The translations under genes were made by a program, and so were the position numbers. A stretch of 64,000 bases of DNA from Nymphaea colorata (lineage: Eukaryota > Streptophyta > Magnoliopsida > Nymphaeales > Nymphaeaceae): positions 27,045,876-27,109,875 of the forward strand of contig NC_045142.1 in NCBI RefSeq assembly GCF_008831285.2. Direction: 5' to 3'. This document shows positions 1 through 26,000 of the stretch, one piece after another. Each line of letters starts with the position of its first letter. Positions within the stretch are counted from its first letter, which is position 1. The notes beneath the pieces were generated by a model. That model was not told where the DNA came from, did no database searches, and saw nothing but the letters and a program-made list of their open reading frames with translations.

Positions 1-106
1 CCTAAGCTCCACACTTGTGATCCTAGTTTTACTTTTTTCATTGAGAAAAAATCTAATTTAAAATCAAAGAGGAAAGGCTCTTCTATCTTATGTCCAAGGA
101 TCTTAA

Positions 107-638
107 TAGGGGTGAACAACACGAGCTCGACTCGTTAAAGCTCGGCTCGTGAACGAGTTTAAGCTGAGTCATTTGCTTAACGAGTCGAGCTCGATTTCAT
201 GAGTCGACTCGTTCAAATAATCGAGTTGAGTTTGAACTCAACCCGTAGCTGCCAAGTCGAGCTTAATCGAGTTTGTCGAGCCTTAATCAAGTCGATATAC
301 TCAAAGAGTTTACGAGTTTGTCAAGCCTTCTTAATCGAGTAAGCTCGAGCTTAACACGTAACGATGAATATCAATTCTGTTCAAACGAGTTTGTCGAGCT
401 TTAATCGAGTTGAGCTCGAACTCAACACGTAACGATGAATATCAATTATATTCAAACGAGTTTGTCGAGCCTCCAATGAGTGGAGATCGAGCTCAACGTG
501 TAACTGCCGAGTCGAGCTCGAGCTACTTCCGTCGAGCTATTCTCGAGCTTGAACCGAGTCGAGCTCAAAGTTTTTCATTAGTCAAGCCAAGCTCTAGCTA
601 ATTGAACTTGAGCTCGACTCGGCTCATGTTCACCCCTA
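107..638. mobile_element. hAT-like MITE with perfect 8-bp target-site duplication
   Basis: The element begins TAGGGGTGAACA and ends with its exact inverted complement TGTTCACCCCTA. It is flanked on both sides by the identical octamer GATCTTAA (99-106 and 639-646). An 8-bp duplication and a terminus fitting the YARNG pattern are hallmarks of the hAT superfamily. At 532 bp with no transposase ORF it must be non-autonomous. The interior is built almost entirely of variants of CGAGCTCGA/CGAGTTTGTCGAGC. It includes a direct repeat of about 71 bp (AACACGTAACGATG at 353 and again at 424), so it can fold extensively on itself. The 63-aa ORF inside it is a by-product of the repeat and not a gene. Confidence 0.85.
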
Positions 639-2276
639 GATCTTAATTCCTGGGAATTTAGATCAAAGTAATAAATAAAAGGCAATCAAACATCTGCAAA
701 GTGAAACAACTTATGACCCAACTTGTTAGTTACTGAGGTTTCTACCTTGTCATGCCGAAATGGCAGGGCCCAGTCTAGTATTAATTGACTTCTTCCATCT
801 TAGAAGCCTAACTTTATTCCCTAGTAGGTACAAGGAGAACTTGTTGGACACTATTAATATAATGGCCCGGGCATGGTTGGTGGATTTTGACCAAAATGTC
901 TCCCCGGCTATATGTACCCGTGCGTGCAAGCATTGTTTTGCCGTTTCCATGTCAAAAACACAAGCCGCAAGGTAACGGCGCACCAATTTTGAAGGCTATT
1001 GCATTTTATAAAATGCATGCAACAAGAGGGGTCTTTGACCCCCTCAACGCCTCGTCCCCAAGATCAACATGAAAGGGTAATCCTTGATGAATCTGTATCC
1101 ACCGCAAAAACATTTGTCACAATTAAAGCTAACCTTAACACCAAACACAAGGGAAAGTACTTGATTCATAAACTACGTGTGGGCCTCTTGTAAAATTCAG
1201 ACAACCACTTAGTTTGAAGCTTCAGCGGCAGTTCTGGAGGAAACAATCGGCGCACCCACAGTTTCCATGGTATATGTATGAGCACCTCAAATATGTTTTA
1301 CATTAGAAATACATGGAGATCAGGCTGTCGCGTGCCCACAAATTTCAGATAACCATGGAGGAAGGCATCTCAAATGCAAGGGTGGTCAGAGATCCAGAAA
1401 AAAATAGACTCAAACCCGAGTAACAGTAGCCAAAAATCGAAGCCCAACATCTCAGTGGTCATCAGGGCCTACTTGGGGAACCACTGACCTACGGGAGAAG
1501 TTAGGGTTTGATGGAGGACGTGGCCTTAGATTAATGGAGTATTAGCAAGTCCGACCCGTTTTCCCTCCATTATAGGACAATAAAGTCTTCGGGAATACTC
1601 TTCTATCTGATTCGTTGAGGACAGTCTGAACCAGAAGCGTTGTCCCCGTGCTCTTTCCATGCCTACATCGGAGGAGCCCTTTAACGGTGAGACACTGAGG
1701 GCATCCACCTATGGTTGGAGCTTTTATTGTCTTTTCATGGCAGAGTTGCAACGGCTGCTGTGGGGGAGGGGACTACCCCAAGTTAGGTCAATCACACAAG
1801 CAGAAGCGTTGGAAGTCATTTGCATGAAACAACGGAAGAGAGATTCCTAAACCCACACACACTTGGAAGCTTTTCAAGAACAAGAAAAAGCATGTGCAAC
1901 CCTAAGAATAACCATCTCAGAAACAAAGACAGACACAAACATGCACGCTTTGCATATGGTCATGCATGTTATTGTGGCATATATATTAATTACATACAGG
2001 CATATGACAACCTGGGAGCTCACAAGGAAACAGAAGAGAAAAAACCTGCTCTGCGCTCTGTCAAGAGTCAAGACAAGGGGAAGAAAGCCAGTGAGTGTTT
2101 GTGTGTGTGTGTGTGTGTGTGTGTCAACACTAGGTGAAGCAAGCAGCCAGCTTCTGTTGCGTATAATGCACACCTTACGGAAGGGGACTTCAAAAGGGCC
2201 CAAAAAGGAAAAGAGAGAAAAAAATATATATCAAAACTGTTTGTCAGTTTGTAGCTTTCATTTGGCGTTACCTTTC
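639..2276. other. Intergenic, 3' flank of the kinase gene
   Basis: No gene is supported here. Short ORFs overlap on both strands and have no recognisable protein character. The stretch just below 2277 should contain the 3' UTR and polyadenylation region of the minus-strand kinase gene. A (GT)12 microsatellite lies at 2101-2124 and accounts for the valine/cysteine- and threonine/histidine-rich ORFs around it. Confidence 0.6.
2101..2124. repeat. (GT)n microsatellite
   Basis: Twelve uninterrupted GT units, located downstream of the stop codon of the kinase gene, probably at or just beyond its 3' UTR. Confidence 0.95.
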
Positions 2277-5200
2277 TCATCTGACCCGACAGGCAGGAGG
2301 CCCTCCAGGGGAAGCATTACCATGAGGAGATCGGCAACTGCTAATGCTACCAGCAGGACTCGCATAGGCATGCCTCATCCGGTATTCAACACCCTGTATC
2401 GAACCAAGCATAGTTGCTGCATCGTCCATGCCCGTGCTCTGTAGTGGCTCCAAGGTTTCCACAACATCACTCATGAGGGGCCTGGCCTTTGGATTCTGGC
2501 TCAGGCAGTAATATGCTAAGCTGCAAGCTTTTTGTGCAGCCCTCACTGAATACTGACTCTCAAGTCGGGGATCGATGATCTGCAGAAGTTTTCTCTTGTC
2601 ATTCAGCTTGGGACGAGCCCAATCCACCAAACTTTGCTCTTTGGGAGGCCGTGTCTTGTCAACTGATCGTCTACCAGTTAGCAACTCCAGAAGCACAACA
2701 CCGAAGCTATAAACATCGCTCCTTGCTGTCAGGTGACCTGATAAGAAAAGGCTTTACCACTCGTTCTCTCGGTATGAATAGCTACCCTTAGCTTTACTCG
2801 GACAACCAATTTAATTAGCAAGTACGCTATGAACAGGCACATCATTGCAAAGAAGTCTGACTAGGAATATGAGATGATCATGACCATACCACGATCAAAA
2901 ACTGAAACTACCCCACATGCACCTTCCAACCCCAGCCAATAGACAATTCAGGGTCTTCAAATGAGGGAAATGGAGTAAAAGACGCTGAAAACAACTGATG
3001 CATTACAAAATAAATATCAGCAAAATGAAAGGAAATAAAAGGTGAGCCAGCTGGTGACGTAACTAATAACACTGATTCCTAGTATCCTACACTTCCATCA
3101 AGATTACAATAAGCAGTGTCTAATGTTTTTGAAACCCATAGTCTACCACTCAAAACTGGTGCGACAAAGTTAAGCACCAGCAAGACTATTACGGCCCAAA
3201 TTCACCTTAGCGGCAACGGGTAAAACACCACCACCAGTTCTGAACAGCTAAGTGTCACCCTTGTGCCATATGTCGAGCTAGACACTCTTGAATATGCTTC
3301 TTTATTTTCAAGGAACCTGCCCAGAACATGAGACTTAGTTGCACAACTCCTGACAGCCTAAAACCCTGTGGCTAATAACCTCACCCAAAGGGCCTATGTC
3401 AGTGAGTGGCCCCCATGGGATTTTAACTCGATTTTAACTCTGACTGCTTTCCTAACAGCCAGAGACAACCTACCATGCCAACCGTTGGGGCACTTGGATG
3501 TGCATCTAGGAACATCTCTATTTCTTAGCAAGGTGGCATGGTCAGGGAAAGCCACCACATTTGTGATGCGCTGGCATTGTAAGAATTATGGGTATCATGA
3601 ATTAATCATCAGAAGACACATGACATGACTGTACCATGACATTCGCCCATCACCATGGGGTCCATCACTACTCAGACTCTCTTGGAGGAAAGCCAAGGAC
3701 AAGGCATAACATGAAGCGCAATCGTATCTCAACTTACCAGGTGAAATCTAATATGATTCCTGGCGTCTTTTTTTTGCACATGTGCTTGTAAAAAGCACTT
3801 TGTCTATATAGAAAAAAGTAATAATTCAGGTAATTCTGATTCTTGGACATATATTCCTATTTTAGAAACCCTGATGGGACCATTTGGAGTGACACATGTT
3901 AAAGCTAGGTTTTCACAAAACCCAGCTGTGTAGAGGACCAGGCTTTTGATCTGAGTTTTTCAAAAAACAAAAACCAGATTTTGTTTTTTGGGATGACATT
4001 AAAACCTGGATTTCATTTTACGTATTTGATTAGATGGCCATAACCAGGTTTTGTCAGAATTTAATAAACTAGATCAATAATCTTTCTTTCAAACTCAGTT
4101 TGGAGTCTCCTAAACGTGCCTGAAACCAGGTTCATTTTTGTTACCGGATTTTACATCCAAACAAAGTTTATAACTGAGTTTGGCTCCAGTCATCATCCAA
4201 ACGGTAAACGATATCTTTTCATACAAATACAGCAATACGACAGACTTGCACTTTGTAAAGCTACACTTATAATTTTCCCATATATACGAGACTCCTGATT
4301 ACTAGAGTTACTGTATGGAATCCAAAGCATGTAACGAATCAGCAGGCCAAAAAAAAGAAGCAAAAAACAAAAAGAAACTCACCAGTCATGACATATTCAG
4401 GAGCTGCATATCCATAGGTGCCCATCACACGTGTGGAAACATGTGTCTGATCTCCTTGAGGCCCTGCTTTGGCCAGTCCAAAATCAGAAAGCTTAGCTGT
4501 ATAGTCCTGCATAGGATGGCAAAAGGAAAGAAAAAGTAAGACCGTAGATTGATACGCTAGTATGGACATGTGGAATTAAGATATCAGGCATCTATGATGT
4601 TCTAGGAAGCACCACTAACAGAGTCCAACAATATATTTGAGGTTTTGAAATCTCGGTAGATGACCGGTTTTTCGGCATTGTGCAGGAAAGCAAGCCCTTT
4701 TGCAGCCCCAAATGCAATCATCATTCTTGTTGCCCAAGATAACGGAACAGATGCCTCTGCAAGTAGAGATGCTAATTAGTTCCAAGTTACAACTAATATC
4801 ACGGGCTAAACAGAGTAAAAGAAGACGCAGATGTGGAAGTACAACTAGGATATGTAAATAACGTATTTCTGTAAAACAAACCACAAAGAAACAGATGGAG
4901 ACATATGCAGTAACTGCATCAAGAAGACATTTTTAGACAAGGGTTCCACAACAAGATAAAATGGAAGCCAGCAGACGTCCCTGACGTTCCTCCAAAATAT
5001 ATATTGGACATCTTGACTTGAACTCTTCCACTGTAATCTAAAATAACCACGACCAGACCTCCCTTTCTAACTTCATTTTCAAGCAAGATATGCGAACTAT
5101 CAAGTACATTTCTGAATTTGCATGTAAATATAAAACACTTTCAGTAAGACATACACATTACCGAACGTCCTAACCTAAATGCCCAAGCACATTGACGTGA

Positions 5201-6953
5201 AAGGTGAAAGCACAGAAAAATAAGTTTAAAAGCACTAGCAACTTAGGAATTTGATTGTCAAACAAAATTTACAGGTAAAGCCTCAAAATGAAGCAACTTT
5301 TGTCCATGGCTAGGTGATGAAGAAAATGAGATTTACTGTCATAAAACAAATAAGAATGTCCTATTTGCTCTGTTCATAACTGCAAAATGTCTTTGACTCT
5401 GTTCTGCCATGGATAAATGAACCAGAGAAACAGAGCCTTCACGTCCTCAAAAAAACCAACCAGAAAACTGCGTTAAGATTGATGACAGAGAAACTCGCCA
5501 ACTGAAATGAAATGCAGATCGTACACTCCAGTATGGGAGGCTAAGGAACTGTCGTGAGCACCAAAAACCCTTGTGTGCTTTAAAACGAACACTTGTGAAG
5601 GGAGGAATGTAAAACAGGAAGAACGAACAGTAAAAACAAAGAGAAAGAAAACTTCAGTGTATGCATACTTCGGAACAGGTGGTTCTCAAGGCTGCCCCGA
5701 AACATGAACTCATAGACAAGCAGCCTGTGATCGTCCTCGGAACAATATCCAATCAGCTTCACCAAATTGGGGTGCCGAAGCTGCCCCAGGAAATTAACCT
5801 CCGTCTGCAAGAACCAAGCATCAACAACAAGGGCTCCCGCATGAGTAACCCGAGACGCGAACCAGTCAAACAAACTACGATGAAAGCCAAAAAGACAAGA
5901 ATAAATCGCACTTACGAGCCATTCTCTGTGACCTTGAAGGCCGTCCTTGTTAAGGACCTTAACAGCAACAGGTAGGGATTTTAGACCAACCCTCACGTTC
6001 TCGTCAATGTATCCTTTGTACACCGTCCCAAATCCTCCTTCCCCAAGGATATAATCCGAGCGGAAGCTCTTAGTGATTGTCTCAAGCTCAAACAGAGTGA
6101 AGGCGATGACTTTGGCGGATGCTACTGTGTGCCTCGGATCATCTGCATTTTTCGGGTTCGAAGAGTCGCTCAATTCTGATGAAGAGCGTTTGTGTCTCTT
6201 CTCAGAAGGGGTATTTTTAGCTGGTAACTGAAACATGTGGAGCTGCTGAACTGTTGTCGTCCACAAAAAAGATGGGAAATAAGAGAACTAAGTAAATCGA
6301 GGAGACAAGAATGGGTTTTTGTGAATTAACAAAATGCGTACTGCGAACTCTAAACAATCGTAAAGGAAAACAAACAGAAACTAGGAAACGCCAACAAAAG
6401 AAATACAAAGGAAGTGTCTCTCCTTGAGCAAAAAAAATGGAACCCTGAAGGAACTTTCATGTTAATGTCCTTAAAAGAATGAAACAAAATTGCGGGGTTT
6501 CATGATATTGGGAAGAGGAGGGGGAAAAAGAAAAGAAAACTAATTTATGCACAGACAGCCACCCTTTGCGAGAGAGAGGATGAATCACGAGAACCCCATT
6601 GACGAGGAAACCAGGAAAATATGGGGTTTCTAATCCCACTCAGCCACATAGCAGTGTGCTTTCTCGAATTGTCGTATCCAAAAAGGAACAGAAAGAAATC
6701 AGAAATAGTAAAACCCCAAGCGAAAGGTAAAGAACCGGGCACTTTTTCTTGGCAACACATCAAAAATCATCCCAGGGATGAATGGCAAAAAAGGGGGTGA
6801 ATTTGTTGCGTGTGATGCAGTGGAAGAAAACCCATTAGAGAGGACGGAAGGTTGGGATAGAATTTCACGCATTATGCGAATGGTGGTGGTGACGGCGGTA
6901 CCTTGAGCATGGGTAACGACAGCCGATTCCTCTCTGGTTCCACAGTTTCCCAT
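2277..6953 (-). CDS. PBL8: Receptor-like cytoplasmic kinase VII, PBL8-like
   Basis: Serine/threonine kinase of the RLCK VII (PBS1-like) subfamily, which acts at the inner face of the plasma membrane downstream of receptor kinases. Minus-strand coding exons: 6902-6953, 5916-6250, 5669-5804, 4620-4756, 4383-4506, 2277-2737. They total 1245 nt (414 aa) with every intron GT-AG. The protein starts MGNCGTREE, giving an N-myristoylation Gly2 with a palmitoylatable Cys4. A Ser-rich linker follows, then the kinase: Gly loop GEGGFG (87-92), catalytic Lys in VAVK (Lys115), YRD catalytic loop (Asp210) and DFG (228-230), then the [10 protein letters not shown] segment. It is therefore an RD kinase with all key residues. 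The C-terminus [11 protein letters not shown] closely resembles the end I remember for Arabidopsis PBL8 (At5g01020). The first exon encodes only 17 residues and is easily missed. Introns 1 (6251-6901) and 5 (2738-4382) are long. The family assignment is firm; strict orthology to PBL8 is inferred from remembered sequence. Confidence 0.95.
3840..4290. other. Repeat-like block inside the last kinase intron
   Basis: The block has repeated AACCTGG/CCAGGTTTT and AAAACCAGATTTTG motifs in both orientations, so it can fold back locally. Its vocabulary resembles the block at 14093-14366. It may be a degenerate MITE, but I could not define terminal inverted repeats or a target duplication. Confidence 0.3.
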
Positions 6954-7426
6954 CTCACTCTCATTCTTGTTGTGAAGCTTCTGTTCCTGCAATTCCAGCA
7001 ACTATTCCCTGCAACACCACATCATCACACAACGTTCAATAATTGGGCCAGAAAAACACACCCCACAAGGCCGACTTCGATCCGCTTGATGGGAAGCTCT
7101 TGTCCAGAGGCCGAGCTGCTTCTGCGGCTTTTGCTTATGAAAGACGGGGTCTTCTTCAAGGATCGGAAGACGATGCCACCATTTTCAGCTCAATTCGTTT
7201 CAACCGTGCCTCATTCTTTTCGTTCATTCAGGTTGTTTGTTGAAGTTGAGCCAAAACCAAAGATGAAGATTCCACTCTCTCTCCCCACTTCCCCTCCCTT
7301 TTATTTTTTGCCTTCACTTTTCTTTATTTCTTTTAGGCCTTGCGGCCCACCCTCAGTTACCCACAAGCCAACTTCCTTTCCTTTATCGGGGACAGTGGAG
7401 TGTGTGAATGTGGGGTAAAAAGGTTG

Positions 7427-7430
<4 letters not shown>

Positions 7431-7461
<31 letters not shown>
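7431..7461. repeat. (CT)n microsatellite upstream of the kinase
   Basis: An uninterrupted CT tract that reads as (GA)n on the kinase's coding strand, about 480 bp upstream of its start codon. GA/CT tracts are common in plant 5' UTRs and core promoters. A regulatory role is only inference. Confidence 0.9.
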
Positions 7462-7466
<5 letters not shown>

Positions 7467-9459
7467 TTCCCAAGGTGGTCTTGGTGGGATCACCAGATGG
7501 ACATGGAGACACTTGGACTTGGGTGAGGTGAGGTCTTCCCTCCTACTTAGACAGGAACCAGAACGGGTAACTCCCACTTCCCTACCTAACTGGATCTCTC
7601 CACTTTTCTGTTATTTATGCATACTTAGTTTATTATATTCTTCTACCGAAGGGTCCTCTCTGTCACGTCCCTTCCACACCCCTGCTCCGTCAAAGAAAGA
7701 AAAGAAGAAAAAAAATGCAGTGCCCTTCTCAATGAGACGGAAAAGCCCCCACTGCCTGCGAAGTAAGTAAAGTTGTGGACGGAAATTTTATTGTTAGCTT
7801 CATGGTGTCGGAAGGGCGAGATAGAGTGGTAAAATTATGCTCCTCGTAAATGGTAAAACGCCAAATCCTGGGGAGAGGGGCCCCGATGGGCATTTCGGAG
7901 TCGCTACCGGACTGGGGCCGACCCCCCCCGGAGTAGGGGACAAGCTACATGTGCGCGTAACGAGGCCCTCATCAATATTGATTTCTCGTTCGTTTTTGTT
8001 CTGAAAAGAAAAAAAGAAAGTAGTTTCTTTTCCCTTGACTCTGTCATCACCATTATCGTCATTCATCATTTTGTTAATCCTTACAGTAACCAGTCAGTCA
8101 GTAAGAGGTTTCGAGGAGGAAAAAGACAGAGACAGTTGACGCAACACGAGGGATGTGTACAGCCCTACTCTTAATTATGCTCTTGAGTTTTGGCTGTTCT
8201 TCTACCTATGAGGTCGACTCCACCACCACCTATCCATAATCCATCTCTCCCCTCCACCACCATCACCACCGGTTCCCCTCCCCGTCCACTCTGTTTCTTC
8301 TCTACTTGTTCTGCCAAAAAAACCTTTGGAGCTTGGAGCTGGAAAAAGAAGATGGAGAGACAAGAGAGTGTGTGTGTGAGGTTGAGAAAGAAAGCTTGGT
8401 CTTTTCCGTTAAGCCACACTCTTTTCATCAAAAGCACCTTAAACTAAAGCCTGCCTTCCCATGTTACTGTCGAGAATTAGATCCAAAAATCTTTTGTTGC
8501 CTCGGTCTCTACTTGGAATGGGCACCAAGCCACGAGAAAAGGAGGAGGGGAGATCAGTAACACAGGCGAAGAAAAGGGGAAATACAATAGAAGCGGGTGA
8601 AGACTGAAGAAAGAAAAGGCGCTGGGGAAAAGCCCACGATGGTGGTGGGCTGATGATGGTCAAAAGTTTCGTTTGCAATGGGAAAAAGGAAAGGGCTTGA
8701 CTAGAAAGCAAAGATATCTTCTTGGTTAGCACGTGGATGCCCTGCACGCGCGTGCGCATGGGCACACGCAAACATGCATTTGTCGGGTTCCCGAAATTTC
8801 CTCCGGTGGACCATTCCAGCTGCCCGGTCCTGCCCACAGGACCAAAACCCTCCGGCATGCCTCTGAAACGTCCGAGGGGCTCTTATTGAACATCAAACTG
8901 TGAATAGCACCCTTGGGCAAAAGCTCAAAAGCCACCCAGCCTCCACTGCACCACGTGTTCAGATTGTTTTGTCCAGTGACAGTAAGAAATGTATCACGGA
9001 CCCTGGAGATCATCCTGTCTTCACGACGGACAAGCCGGTCGGGCTTTCTCGGAATTAGCAGCAAGGCTTGGCCCATACAAACACAACCGCAGTTATTGCA
9101 ATGTCCCCCCATTTTCGAATTCAACACCCAAATGAAAAACCTTTCATTGAGTGGTCGGCAACAAGTTATAATTCAGAATCACATGCGGTCCCGGCGACCA
9201 TGCACATCACTTTCTTCTACTATTCACTCGAATAACAACTCCTCACTAGACGGATAAATGGGCTCAATGCCACGCGGTTTTAAAGGGCCCCACAAAAGGA
9301 CATCTCGTGGCTTGACATGATCCCGATCATCGATCTTCGGCACTAAAATCAATAGCACGGAGCCAAGATCTAGTGCCACCACGAAAGAAGGATGAACATA
9401 TTGCTTCAGTACAAAAACGGGAATAGGTATACGCAGGCGGGGAGAGATGTGTGTCTTTG

Positions 9460-9482
9460 AGAGAGAGAGAGAGAGAGAGAGA
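9460..9482. repeat. (GA)n microsatellite
   Basis: Pure GA tract in the spacer between the kinase and PECT1. It produces the repeated SLSLSL ORF on the opposite strand. Confidence 0.9.
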
Positions 9483-10326
9483 CGCAGGGAAAGATAAAGA
9501 GAGAAAAAGACGTTAGAGCTAGCATAACCATGAGACGACGATTGTCCATCAGGCCCACAGGAATAAATTACAACGTACCGAATAAGCACCCAAATTGTTA
9601 TCTTATGTAGCAGAAGTGTTTCAAGCTCACGCTGTTCATTTTAATAGCCAATGCTTCCAAGTATGATGCTACGTTCCTGAGGGGCTCACGTTGATGAACC
9701 ACATCCAACTGTTAAGCCGTTAGCAAAGTTTCGAGTTTCAATCAAATCACCTGTTAAATGGAACCAAGCTGCTGCCCATGATAGAAAAAAACCAAGGGGT
9801 TCACAAAATCTGCCAGATAGACTGTGACCGACTTCCTAAGAACTGAGGATCAGATAAAACTTCGAACACTTTTTCTCTTTAGTCTTTTCCATTTTTGTTC
9901 AATTGAAACTTCATTATCCCAATTTCCGACTTGATCTTGCAAAACACGCAAAAATGCTCCAGGGAAGGCAATCTGCACTCTACAAAATGTAACTCACTCC
10001 AAAACTCGTACAAGGAGGTTAAATAGGAAACCAGAAAAAAGACATGGTCAAGGTGATGCTTGCGCTTCTGCGCCACAATGTAGGAAGCAGCGCTGGTTAT
10101 AGCACGGTGTTTATATAGAAACAGAGCTAACCATTCGCTAGGCGACCTGGCTGTCAAATCCCAAAGCATCATGGAAATAAATAAGAGGACAAACTAGCAG
10201 ACCGAGCTTCTCAACAAACGCCTGACCAGTGCTAAGCCGCCTCTCTTCAGATAAGGAAGATTAAAGAGGGGATATTGGTCCCCTTAAAACATTACTACGG
10301 TCTTGTCTCCGCTGAGCTTTGTAAGG

Positions 10327-25999
<15,673 letters not shown>

Positions 26000-26000
<1 letters not shown>

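Larger units (their letters stand above)
6954..10326. other. Intergenic: kinase 5' flank and PECT1 3' flank
   Basis: This 3.4-kb spacer holds the 5' UTR and promoter of the minus-strand kinase (next to 6954) and the 3' UTR of PECT1 (next to 10326). It has microsatellites at 7431-7461 and 9460-9482 and an unusually GC-rich block at about 7857-7975 with runs of C and G. No ORF looks like a conserved protein. The short ORFs are low-complexity or antisense to the kinase's first exon. Confidence 0.55.

Noticed and set aside
1874..2203. 109-codon minus ORF and overlapping plus ORFs near 2100
   Set aside because: They run through the (GT)n microsatellite, giving Thr-His or Val-Cys repeats. No conserved segment.
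6903..7418. 171-codon plus-strand ORF beside the kinase start
   Set aside because: It overlaps the kinase's first exon in antisense and continues through CT-rich 5' UTR sequence. Its composition is low-complexity Ser/Pro/Phe.
9879..10172. 97-codon minus ORF just downstream of PECT1
   Set aside because: It lies where the PECT1 3' UTR should be and shows no conserved features.
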